Shown here one piece after another: positions 15,820 to 22,285 of a DNA stretch of 22,285 bases. Both the position numbers and the translations under genes were made by a program. Below the pieces are notes generated by a model. The model saw nothing but the letters and a program-made list of their open reading frames with translations. It ran no database searches and was not told the DNA's origin. Every line of letters begins with the position of its first letter. Position 1 is the stretch's first letter. Origin of the DNA: a virus; the IMG/VR virus record IMGVR_UViG_3300032316_000100, positions 1 through 22,285 of that record; one strand, written 5' to 3'.

Positions 15820-16370
15820 TTTGCGTTCCGATTAACTTTTTGTTCTAGCACATAGAATGGAGCCGAAGTTCCATTGTTATTAAGTGCTGCAATTTCCATT
15901 GCATTCATAATAGTTGCCCCCGCATGTAATGCACCTAATGCATAGTCTCCACCAGAACCAATTGCATAAAGTCCAGTGTCATTCATAGCAACTGCAAAGT
16001 CGCTATCAATTTCAAACAAACTTCCATTGATACCAATAAGAAGTTGTAATTCAAACTTATCATCATTATCTGATGGCTTATTAAACTCAATACCAGCCTC
16101 AGTCAATGTTGTCTTAAGAGATGGTGCTACTTTGTTAATTACAAACTCATAAAGATTTTGTCTTGCTTTTGCATTTACAAGCGGTGGTTGCCATCCATGA
16201 AGTACCACTTGTAAAGCACGATAGTCACCAGCACCACCAATAATGTAACTTCCACGTTCTATCGCCTTTACCATTTTAGGATGTGTATAAACCTTGCCAG
16301 CCTCTGCTACACGAGAATCAGATGCTATGACGCAACCATTTGCGTTCTGTACGCCTACGATTGTTGTCAT
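15816..16370 (-). CDS. HslV / proteasome-like Ntn-hydrolase, candidate prohead protease
   Basis: 184 residues, close to the length of bacterial HslV. The start MTTIVGVQNANGCVIASDSR mirrors the HslV N-terminus: Met removal would expose Thr2 as the catalytic nucleophile. Asp18 and Lys32 (HPKMVKA) correspond to the conserved Asp17 and Lys33 of the family. IIGGAGDYRA (43-52) and LYAIGSGGDYALGALHAG (134-151) match the GxxG turn and the AIGSGG motif that holds the catalytic Ser. No HslU-type ATPase is in the window. The gene lies between portal and scaffold/capsid, the usual place of a head maturation protease, so cleavage of scaffold or internal head proteins is the likely role. The family call is strong and the role is inference. 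AGGGG lies three bases before the ATG, a short spacing. Confidence 0.85.
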   Translation of the reverse strand: MTTIVGVQNANGCVIASDSRVAEAGKVYTHPKMVKAIERGSYIIGGAGDYRALQVVLHGWQPPLVNAKARQNLYEFVINKVAPSLKTTLTEAGIEFNKPSDNDDKFELQLLIGINGSLFEIDSDFAVAMNDTGLYAIGSGGDYALGALHAGATIMNAMEIAALNNNGTSAPFYVLEQKVNRNAK

Positions 16371-16384
16371 TGTCCCCTACTTAG

Positions 16385-18121
16385 TTATCTTTGAGTTACT
16401 GTTCTTGCCGAAGCGTTTGCTGTTCCACCCATTGTTAGGCTGGAAAGTAGACTTTGTAATCCCTGCGGTGGAGCGCCACCTGCTGGAGCCGCGGCGGGAG
16501 CAGGGGACGGTTGCTCAACCATAGGTGCTTCTCCAGCAGGTGGTAATTCTGGAGCGAACACGTCATTGATTGCGTCCTCAATCTGAGTGCCCTTCTGGCG
16601 CATACGGATAACTTCTGCAATCTTCTTAACAATTGAAGTAGGGTCTCCGCCATTAGCAATAAGTTGTGGAATTGCTTGCGCTGAAGCATTGAGAGATGAG
16701 ATAAGCGCATTGCGCATTTCCTCAACCTCAATTTTTTCCTGCTCTTGAGTTACGTTAACTCCGAATGGTAACTCACGTTGTGCCAAGTCCTTGGAGATTA
16801 ACTTACCGCCAAGAGCCTGCAACATAAAGATAAGTCCCTGCGCTGGATTAAGACCAGCCAACATTCCATAACGAACATCAGCAGAGTAGTCTCCCTTAAT
16901 GTCCTTTGATGGTAGATACTCAATTGCATACGGGCTACCAGCATCAATACCACGAATAGCCTTTTGCTCGTTAAAGATTTTCTCATCTACTTCAAAGCAA
17001 ATTGAGATAACAGTCTTTAACGCAGATGCAAAGATAGCCTGCGCTGATTTAACCTGTGTATCAAATCCACCCATAAGGGCTTGAACGCCTTGACCAGTAA
17101 TGATTGAAGCATCAACATTTCCAGTACGTGATTCAGGATAGCGTGTACCAGTACGCAGTTCATTCTGTAGAACTGCTTGCTCATTAAACAATGAGCCAGA
17201 TACTGGCAGTTCAACTCGGCGAACACCTGCTGGGTTCTTAGTACGGATAACTCCGTCTCCACCGAATTGAAACTCGTTCACATCGTCAGGAACAACTAGT
17301 GGTGACTGAACGGCCTTCTCTGTTGCTTCCATCGCAAGTAATGCGAATCTATTGCGAAGCAACTGAATACCGAGCACATCATCAAACTGTCCACGCATCT
17401 CGCCATCAACGGTTGGTCGTCTTGCGACTACAACCATCAACTTACCAATAGGATTCTTGGCACGGGAGATAACTAAATCATGACGTTCTGGAACGTAAAT
17501 GATAGATTGATACTGGTCGTAGTAACGAACAATTTCAAATCTAGCATTCATATTTTGGTCGTAACCATCACGACCAAGTAAAACGTTAGCATACTCTGGG
17601 AACTGAGAAACCAGTTCAGCCAGTGGCATAGAATAACGCTTAGCAAAAGCAACGCAGCGTCCGTAGCGGTCAAACTCAGGATAAGCCCCGATAGGACTTT
17701 CTACGCGAATACGCGGCAACTTTGCTTCAGTGTCCAGTTCAATGATGAACGGGACAAACCCAAATGTTACATACCAATCTGCACCAGTATACATCTGGAC
17801 TTGCAAATCGGAGTTATAAAGATAATTAGCAGCAATGCGTGTGCGATTGTCTGCTGCTTTACGAGCACGGTCTTTAACCTGACTAACTACAGAACAGTTA
17901 ACCGCTGGTAATGGAGCCATAACTTCAGATAAGTCACGGGCTACAATGTCAACAAAGTTAGCAACTACGTTAGCCTGAACACCATCTGGAAAGAAATCAG
18001 GGTACACACTAGAAATCTGACCTTGACGAACTAGCATTACATCTTGATGACGACCATCACGTTCACGGTTGCGGTCTTTTAAAGACGCAACACGTGCAAA
18101 AATCTGCTTATCAGTTAGCAT
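16385..18121 (-). CDS. Portal protein
   Basis: 578 residues. N-terminal helices (QIFARVASLKDRNRERDGRH) lead into VANFVDIVARDLSEVMAPLP (residues about 52-72), typical of portal wing regions. A beta-rich middle follows (FGFVPFIIELDTEAKLPRIR, VESPIGAYPEFDRYGRCVAF). A long helical crown or stem region includes LLRNRFALLAMEATEKAVQS and TGQGVQALMGGFDTQVKSAQ. The last 55 residues are Pro/Ala/Gly-rich and likely flexible. The dodecameric portal forms the DNA channel at one capsid vertex and docks the terminase. Its start overlaps the preceding stop as TAATG, with GAAGGA upstream. Position after terminase and before the protease agrees with this assignment. Confidence 0.88.
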   Translation of the reverse strand: MLTDKQIFARVASLKDRNRERDGRHQDVMLVRQGQISSVYPDFFPDGVQANVVANFVDIVARDLSEVMAPLPAVNCSVVSQVKDRARKAADNRTRIAANYLYNSDLQVQMYTGADWYVTFGFVPFIIELDTEAKLPRIRVESPIGAYPEFDRYGRCVAFAKRYSMPLAELVSQFPEYANVLLGRDGYDQNMNARFEIVRYYDQYQSIIYVPERHDLVISRAKNPIGKLMVVVARRPTVDGEMRGQFDDVLGIQLLRNRFALLAMEATEKAVQSPLVVPDDVNEFQFGGDGVIRTKNPAGVRRVELPVSGSLFNEQAVLQNELRTGTRYPESRTGNVDASIITGQGVQALMGGFDTQVKSAQAIFASALKTVISICFEVDEKIFNEQKAIRGIDAGSPYAIEYLPSKDIKGDYSADVRYGMLAGLNPAQGLIFMLQALGGKLISKDLAQRELPFGVNVTQEQEKIEVEEMRNALISSLNASAQAIPQLIANGGDPTSIVKKIAEVIRMRQKGTQIEDAINDVFAPELPPAGEAPMVEQPSPAPAAAPAGGAPPQGLQSLLSSLTMGGTANASARTVTQR

Positions 18122-19575
18122 TATTTAGCATTCCTTCTTATTCGCGCAATGTATTCATCAATGTTTTTTCTTTGCTCTGGAGTGAGCCTTCTTCTTGCTT
18201 TTACTAAACGCTTATTAAGTTCTGCTTTTTCTTTTCTTAAATTTTCTATTTCCTTTTTGCGTTGTAAACGAATACGCGCTTTTGCCGTTTCTATTTTACG
18301 AGATGGTGGAACATATTTGCGAATCGGCGCATCTTTAGGACCAGCGGGTTTTCTATTAGCACCGCTAACAACCTTCTCGCGAAGGATTCCTTGAATACCA
18401 CGTGCATCTGCTTCTCGCATTAATGCTTTTTCTTCTTTATGTAATTCAGCAAATGCTTTTTTAATTGCACTAAATTCTTCCTTTGGACCTCTATCGTCCT
18501 CGGTGTCTCGATTTCTTCTATCTGGTTCTCGCTTGTTAAGGCTTTTACCAGCACGACCGCCACCAGGCATTAAACCTGCATCTTTTTCTGTTGAAATCCA
18601 TTCGCGTGGGTCGCCTTTTTTCTTTCCTGAAACCCAATATCCTTGCGGAACATCATCTGCTTCTATTTCATCTGCTCGATTTTTATTTTTATTAATAGCA
18701 CGGCGTGTTCGAGCAGACCTTGCTGCTTCTTCTGGGCCACTCTGTCTAGAAGGTCTAGCAGGTCGTTTAGTTACGGAATCTTTACCAGTAATTCTTCCTC
18801 TAGCATTGGCAGTAATTCTGCGTTTTCTTGCTGCCTCTTTAGCATCTTTAATTTCTTGAGGAGTTCTTTTGGTTGCTGGCTTTTTAACCTTAACAGACGT
18901 ATCTACTTCTCTTGTAGCACGTTTAGTTGGCTTAGAAACCTTTACAGGATTGTAACCTTTTGGCGGTCGTACTCGCGCTGCAACCTTGGCTGCATCAACT
19001 GGATTTAAACCACGTTGTTCTGCAAGTTCTGCAATTCTTTTCTTTGCTGCAGGAGACTTAGAAATTGCAAGTATGGCACGGCGATTACGTTCTGCTCTAA
19101 GAGCAGCCTTTTTAGTTAATGGTCCTGCTGCTGGCTTGCGTTCAGATAGTCTAACTGGTGTTCTAGTTAATGCTTTCTTTTTTGCTTCTCTTGCTACAGT
19201 CTGTGCTCGGTTTTTAGCCCTAACAATTTTGGCTCTTTCTGCCGCAGCCTTCGCTACCTTTTCAGGATTTGGTACAGCCATACGCTTTGCCATTGCTGCA
19301 ACAGAACCTTCTTCGGGTGATGCTCGATATGCAGCGTCAAGTTTAGGGTCAGAGTATTTAGTACCCCTATACTCGTATCGTTTAGGTCCTGTCTTAATTC
19401 CCTTGCTTGCTAAAGTCTTAGCAGCGGTTGCCTCGTTACGAACAATTAATTCAGCAACCTGACGCTTAGTTAACCCCTTTGCTGCCTCAGCGGTTATTGC
19501 TCTTTTAACAGCAGTAGATACAGCGGCTCTAGCAATAAGTGATGCAACTGCAGGGATAATTAACGGTACTGGCAT
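18121..19575 (-). CDS. 484-residue Lys/Arg/Ala-rich basic protein, unknown
   Basis: Residues 2-25 are hydrophobic and Ala-rich (PVPLIIPAVASLIARAAVST), perhaps an amphipathic or membrane-touching helix. Residues 25-330 are very rich in Lys, Arg and Ala (RAKNRAQTVAREAKKKALTR, VSKPTKRATREVDTSVKVKK) and probably disordered. A short ordered segment, GYWVSGKKKGDPREWIST, lies near the middle. Residues about 425-475 form a coiled coil (RKKEIENLRKEKAELNKRLV). AAGGAAG precedes the ATG. It lies between the terminase unit and the portal, where a DNA-binding head or packaging factor would make sense. It is too large for a normal small terminase, and the sequence does not identify it. Strong positive charge suggests DNA contact or lumen packing. 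Confidence 0.65.
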   Translation of the reverse strand: MPVPLIIPAVASLIARAAVSTAVKRAITAEAAKGLTKRQVAELIVRNEATAAKTLASKGIKTGPKRYEYRGTKYSDPKLDAAYRASPEEGSVAAMAKRMAVPNPEKVAKAAAERAKIVRAKNRAQTVAREAKKKALTRTPVRLSERKPAAGPLTKKAALRAERNRRAILAISKSPAAKKRIAELAEQRGLNPVDAAKVAARVRPPKGYNPVKVSKPTKRATREVDTSVKVKKPATKRTPQEIKDAKEAARKRRITANARGRITGKDSVTKRPARPSRQSGPEEAARSARTRRAINKNKNRADEIEADDVPQGYWVSGKKKGDPREWISTEKDAGLMPGGGRAGKSLNKREPDRRNRDTEDDRGPKEEFSAIKKAFAELHKEEKALMREADARGIQGILREKVVSGANRKPAGPKDAPIRKYVPPSRKIETAKARIRLQRKKEIENLRKEKAELNKRLVKARRRLTPEQRKNIDEYIARIRRNAK

Positions 19576-19604
19576 ATTGCTTCCTTAAGGTTGATTAAAA
19601 AAAA

Positions 19605-19988
19605 TTATCTTGCTGATGAAGAACGTCCGCCGCCAGAATTCTTAGATGGCTTCCCTGTTCCACTGAAACCGTAAGGTGAGTTTGCGCGGCCTGACTTGGC
19701 TGCATTTGCACCCTTGTTCTTTGCTGCGTTAATGCGAGCAGCACCGTACATACGCTTTACACCTTCTGTGTATGTCGCTGAAGCCTTTCCAGCGCCAACC
19801 TTTGCAAGTGCTGCTGTCATACCATCTGTCTTAATCTTGTTGATTGTAGCCTGTGATACAACGTTCTTTACCATCTTAGGCATTGATGCCTTTGCTGATG
19901 CGTCTGCTGCCTTTGACTTTGCTACTGATGAGTTACGTGCGGTTGATGCAGTTGCCTTTGCGCGCGCTGAATCTGCTGATGATGCCAT
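19605..19988 (-). CDS. Small Ala/Lys/Ser-rich basic protein, paralogue of 3044-3412
   Basis: 127 residues from ATG 19988. A longer frame reaches back into the terminase gene (start 20036), but AAGGA about 7 bases before 19988 and the basic MASSADSARAKATAS start favour 19988. Residues 1-40 are Ala/Ser/Lys-rich. Residues 45-90 (SQATINKIKTDGMTAALAK, then TEGVKRMYGAARINAAK) are clearly related to the protein at 3044-3412. The tail is Gly/Ser-rich (GKPSKNSGGGRSSSAR). The function is unknown. It follows the terminase by 10 bp, so it could be a small DNA-binding packaging or virion protein. A run of eight T follows its stop without a convincing stem. Confidence 0.78.
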   Translation of the reverse strand: MASSADSARAKATASTARNSSVAKSKAADASAKASMPKMVKNVVSQATINKIKTDGMTAALAKVGAGKASATYTEGVKRMYGAARINAAKNKGANAAKSGRANSPYGFSGTGKPSKNSGGGRSSSAR

Positions 19989-19998
19989 TTTATTTTCC

Positions 19999-21888
19999 TT
20001 ATCCGTATTGTTCTTGCCATTGCTCGGAGAGAGCAACGTCTAGGTTTACTGTTCCGCGTTTTGATAGTTGAGCACGTGTAGCCCAACGGTTTTCTGAGTA
20101 TCGTGCAATCACGGTACTTTGTTGCATTAACTCACGACAGCGAATATACGCAAACCACATAGCCATTACACAGTCGGTCTTACCCTTTGTGTCTGGCTTC
20201 CAAGTTATGAGTTGTTGGATTAGAGCCTTAATTCCCTCTGAACCATCGGATGAGGGAAATTCAATTGTGTTGTTCTTTTGGAATGTTCCATCGTGCATAG
20301 TGCCCATCATGGTTGACATAGATGCAACACCGTGCCCTACATCCCACTTGTTCTTCTGTGTAAAGTGTGGCTTTAGGGCAGTTCCATATTGTGACAGCCA
20401 TTCGCGCAAATCTGTATCTAACTCATAGGCTTTCTGGTGAGCGTTAATCTCAACGCGAATCTCGTTGGGACGATACTTAATAGTAAACTCTTCCAGCATG
20501 GCGCGAATTTTTTGAGGCGTAGGTTCGGACATGTTCTCACAGTCCAGCACATACATCTTTCCGTCTACTCGGTTATAGGTAATCGCTACAAATGCAGCAT
20601 GTCCTCTTCCCATAGCAGGGTCAAAGCCAACAACTGTATAGCCTTCAACCTGAGTCGGATGTCCCACCGCGCCTGGTTTTAGCGGACCTCGTTTACGCAT
20701 ACCCTTGACACAGGACTGAACCAGTGCGGGTGGGAAGATGGAATCTTCTTCGACATCCTCCTGCTGATAAACCAAAGCCCAAGTACTGGGAGTTACTTCG
20801 CCACGGCGTTTAAATAATGATGGCCCATCCCACTTAGGATATAGCCCTTGCTCATCGGGTAGTTCGTCCTCGTCTCCATCCCAAGGATGGTCAGACTTAG
20901 GCCAAAGGGTTACCCAGTCTTCTGGCTCTTCCCCAAACTCCAATACCGCAGGCATAGCCATGTAAGTAAATGGGCACTTACCATTAGACCAATGCTTCGG
21001 ATTACGAAGTTCTTTATAAAAATCATTCGCCGCAATTCGTGTCCCTACAATCAATAACTTGCCGTTTTTACCTAGACGGGTAATAACTTCCTTTTGTAAC
21101 CAGTTAATCTGCTTATCCCACTCATGGGCGTTAGCGGTAGTAATACAGTCATCCAAGATAATCAGGTCAGCACGTGCACCGTAAATCTGACCACCCATAC
21201 CAAGTGCTTGGATAGTTGGGTCCTTCTCGGAGGAATCTCTCGCATCGCCCCCAAGGTAAACTGTGTCTACCTTCCAGGTATCAGCATCTTGTTTCCAACC
21301 GCCCTCTGGTCCATAGGCTGTCTGTAGTTTCATCCAGCGTGGGTGGGACAGTCTTTGCTTAATCGCATATACGAACTCTCGTGCTTTATTAAGGGTCTTA
21401 CTGACCACAATGATACGCACATTCGGATTGAGGGCGATACGGTAAGTTGAATAGTTAACGGTCACTACAGTTGATTTGGCGTGCTCTGGTGGTACGTTAA
21501 CTAATAATCGGTTCTGGTCGCCATCTTCAAAAATCATGGACTCATGCACCCAGGAAGGCTCATAGCCTTCTAGTAGGTCAATCCAGTCCTGATGGTGTGG
21601 GAATACCTTCTGGTTTAGAAATACCTCTGAGAACTGAGAAAAGGAAATCTCATCCTTTGCTACCCCCAGGGATAGGGTGGACTTATTTTTGGCATCAGCC
21701 TTAGCATCCTCTAGGTCACGGGCAAACTTCTTATCCCGTGATAGCCAGATTCTTAGGGTATCTTCTTTGTATCCTAACTGGGTCATAGCCCTCGGAGCAC
21801 CCATGCCCTCGGCAACCAGTGCCAAAAGTTTAACTTTGGCCGCAGCCATCTTCTCTGAGCGGGGGTTGTTAGTCTTACTAAAAGTCAT
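19999..21888 (-). CDS. terL: Terminase large subunit with N-terminal HTH-like extension
   Basis: 629 residues, longer than most large terminases. Residues 15-62 (LLALVAEGMGAPRAMTQLG, YKEDTLRIWLSRDKKFARDL) look like a helix-turn-helix of the small-terminase type. The ATPase half has the Walker A variant PPEHAKST (133-140), Walker B DLIILDDC (241-248) and the coupling motif VGTR (281-284). The nuclease half shows VVGFDPAMGRGHAAFV with Asp423, RVE with Glu480, and TDCVMAMWFAY with Asp572, consistent with an RNase H-like metal site. It cuts concatemeric DNA and pumps it into the procapsid through the portal. AAAGGA lies 7 bases before the ATG. No separate small terminase is in the window; the extension may replace it, or one may lie beyond the edge. 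Confidence 0.93.
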   Translation of the reverse strand: MTFSKTNNPRSEKMAAAKVKLLALVAEGMGAPRAMTQLGYKEDTLRIWLSRDKKFARDLEDAKADAKNKSTLSLGVAKDEISFSQFSEVFLNQKVFPHHQDWIDLLEGYEPSWVHESMIFEDGDQNRLLVNVPPEHAKSTVVTVNYSTYRIALNPNVRIIVVSKTLNKAREFVYAIKQRLSHPRWMKLQTAYGPEGGWKQDADTWKVDTVYLGGDARDSSEKDPTIQALGMGGQIYGARADLIILDDCITTANAHEWDKQINWLQKEVITRLGKNGKLLIVGTRIAANDFYKELRNPKHWSNGKCPFTYMAMPAVLEFGEEPEDWVTLWPKSDHPWDGDEDELPDEQGLYPKWDGPSLFKRRGEVTPSTWALVYQQEDVEEDSIFPPALVQSCVKGMRKRGPLKPGAVGHPTQVEGYTVVGFDPAMGRGHAAFVAITYNRVDGKMYVLDCENMSEPTPQKIRAMLEEFTIKYRPNEIRVEINAHQKAYELDTDLREWLSQYGTALKPHFTQKNKWDVGHGVASMSTMMGTMHDGTFQKNNTIEFPSSDGSEGIKALIQQLITWKPDTKGKTDCVMAMWFAYIRCRELMQQSTVIARYSENRWATRAQLSKRGTVNLDVALSEQWQEQYG

Positions 21889-21961
21889 CTAATATCCTTT
21901 GCTGTACCCGTCCCAGGGCAGAAAATACCCGCCTACAAACAGCCTGTATATTCAGTTTGTA

Positions 21962-21983
21962 ACAGACAGTAGATACAGTCTGT
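21962..21983. promoter_or_regulatory. 22-bp near-perfect palindrome, operator-like
   Basis: ACAGAC-a-GTA-ga-TAC-a-GTCTGT reads the same on both strands apart from the two single a positions and the 2-bp centre. A 2-base centre is too small for an RNA loop, so a dimeric DNA-binding protein is the better explanation. It lies in the predicted leader of the late mRNA, about 45-65 bases after the predicted start. Confidence 0.5.
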
Positions 21984-21985
21984 AC

Positions 21986-22006
21986 GCAAGGGCCTGAAGC
22001 CCTTGC
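21986..22006 (-). promoter_or_regulatory. Leader hairpin of the late mRNA
   Basis: GCAAGGGC-(5 nt)-GCCCTTGC is a perfect 8-bp stem with a 5-base loop. No U-run follows on the minus strand, so it is probably a structure in the 5' leader (stability or attenuation) rather than a full terminator. Confidence 0.5.
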
Positions 22007-22015
22007 TATAGTATC

Positions 22016-22029
22016 GGCAATAAATTGCC
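22016..22029. promoter_or_regulatory. Palindrome over the predicted transcription start
   Basis: GGCAAT-AA-ATTGCC is a perfect 14-bp dyad. The start of transcription predicted from the -10 box falls near 22026, inside it. A repressor bound here would block the late promoter. The factor is unknown. Confidence 0.5.
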
Positions 22030-22032
22030 TCT

Positions 22033-22061
22033 ACTATATATTAATCCGTTCAAACAGCCAA
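22033..22061 (-). promoter_or_regulatory. Predicted sigma70-like late promoter
   Basis: On the minus strand, TTGGCT (22056-22061, 4 of 6 to TTGACA) and TATAGT (22033-22038, 5 of 6 to TATAAT) are separated by exactly 17 bp. The predicted start is near 22026, giving a leader of about 138 bases before the terminase ATG. The -35 box is weak, which fits a need for an activator. Confidence 0.5.
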
Positions 22062-22079
22062 AACGAACACTTTTGGGCA

Positions 22080-22095
22080 GGTGATTTACATCACA
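22080..22095. promoter_or_regulatory. CRP-like operator
   Basis: GGTGATTTACATCACA matches the CRP-family consensus TGTGA-N6-TCACA at 9 of the 10 defined positions; only the first T is replaced by G. The dyad core GTGAT-TTAC-ATCAC is perfectly symmetric in its arms. Its centre lies about 61.5 bp upstream of the predicted late start, the classical distance for class I CRP activation. Confidence 0.5.
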
Positions 22096-22202
22096 TTACT
22101 ATAACCGCAGGTCAGAACCTATATTGATAGTACTGGGGCATAGGCATACTGCTGTACGGAAAAGATTTTATTAGAGATACTACTGTGCTTCCCGAAAAGA
22201 TT

Positions 22203-22238
22203 AAACAGTCTAGGGTCATTGAGACCCTAGAACTGTTT
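22203..22238. terminator. Strong, probably bidirectional, terminator-like hairpin
   Basis: AAACAGT-CTAGGGTC-ATTGA-GACCCTAG-a-ACTGTTT forms a 15-bp stem with a single bulged A and a 5-base loop. On the minus strand it is followed by TAATCTTTTC, a modest U-rich tail. The A and T tracts at the base pair with each other, as in bidirectional terminators. It would insulate the late block from whatever lies to the right. Confidence 0.6.
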
Positions 22239-22285
22239 GCTGCCGCGCTGTTCTGTACAGATAGCGGGTGCTGTTGCAGGCAGAC
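22227..22285 (-). CDS. Possible 3' end of an upstream gene (partial)
   Basis: A minus-strand frame open from the right edge ends in TAG at 22227-22229 (visible end PATAPAICTEQRGSKQF), right where the terminator-like hairpin begins. A C-terminus followed by a terminator is a sensible layout. Only 18 or 19 codons are visible, and a plus-strand frame from GTG 22185 is open over the same bases, so this is weak. Confidence 0.25.
   Translation of the reverse strand, partial: LPATAPAICTEQRGSKQF

Larger units (their letters stand above)
21889..22226. other. Non-coding control region upstream of the late genes
   Basis: No gene of useful length is convincing here. The stretch is dense in symmetric elements, listed separately. 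A looser inverted repeat TACAAAC/GTTTGTA (21934-21940, 21955-21961) and a direct repeat TACCCG (21905-21910, 21927-21932) are also present. The hexamer CTGTAC occurs at 21902, 21980, 22152 and 22253. It lies next to the terminase gene, so a packaging (cos or pac) site is possible but no signature identifies one. Confidence 0.6.

Noticed and set aside
19575-19604. Intrinsic terminator at the run of eight T after the small basic gene
   Set aside because: No GC-rich stem precedes the T-run on the minus strand, and a coupled ribosome site for the next gene follows at once.
19605-20036. Longer start (20036) for the small basic protein after the terminase
   Set aside because: It would overlap the terminase gene by 38 bp and add a composition unlike the rest; the ATG at 19988 has a well-placed AAGGA site.
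22097-22105. Plus-strand divergent promoter using TACTATAAC
   Set aside because: The -10-like box is fair, but no acceptable -35 lies at 16-18 bp and no convincing plus-strand gene follows inside the window.
1-22285. tRNA genes, CRISPR arrays, insertion sequences or an attachment site
   Set aside because: No cloverleaf-like arrangement, spaced direct repeats, transposase-like protein or integrase-linked repeat was seen on either strand.

Overview
The window looks like the late (virion structure and packaging) block of a tailed double-stranded DNA phage. Everything I can call with confidence lies on the minus strand, so the block is read from right to left. The base composition leans to AT. 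Several proteins (an N4-gp56-type major capsid protein, a short protein with a CxxC knuckle, a Gly/Pro-rich protein, a fibre with modular repeats) resemble those of low-GC phages of aquatic Actinobacteria. That host assignment comes from family resemblance by memory, not from a search. No integrase, tRNA, CRISPR array or insertion sequence was seen.

Layout in order of transcription. (1) 22285-21889 is a non-coding control region. It has a strong terminator-like hairpin, a CRP-like dyad, a sigma70-like promoter firing leftward, a palindrome over the predicted start of transcription, a leader hairpin and a further 22-bp palindrome. (2) 21888-19605 holds the large terminase, which has an extra N-terminal helix-turn-helix-like region, and a small basic protein. 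(3) 19575-15101 holds a 484-residue Lys/Arg-rich protein, the portal, a proteasome/HslV-like peptidase where a prohead protease is expected, and two small proteins. (4) 15101-6668 holds three large proteins (1713, 510 and 586 residues), probably internal or ejected virion proteins; the last has an Ala-rich helix and a collagen-like stretch. (5) 6549-4850 holds the scaffold and the N4-gp56-family major capsid protein, which carries an inserted surface-type domain, followed by a hairpin. (6) 4780-3044 is a run of seven very small genes, the last five strongly Lys-rich. (7) 3017-1 holds a possible 10-codon minigene, a neck/tail adaptor-like protein, and a tail fibre that runs off the left edge with no stop.

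The genes are very tightly coupled. Most junctions are TAATG (1-bp overlap) or ATGA/GTGA (4-bp overlap), so the block probably makes one long mRNA from the promoter near 22030. Two coding genes (3660..3815 and 4048..4218) are short and easily missed, and the fibre is easily missed because it has no stop inside the window.

The items most worth a second look are: the HslV-like peptidase without a visible ATPase partner; the terminase with its own DNA-binding-like N-terminus and no separate small subunit in the window; a pair of paralogous small basic proteins at opposite ends of the module; the histone-like small-gene cluster; the CRP-like site at about -61.5 of the predicted late promoter; and the 1713-residue protein.
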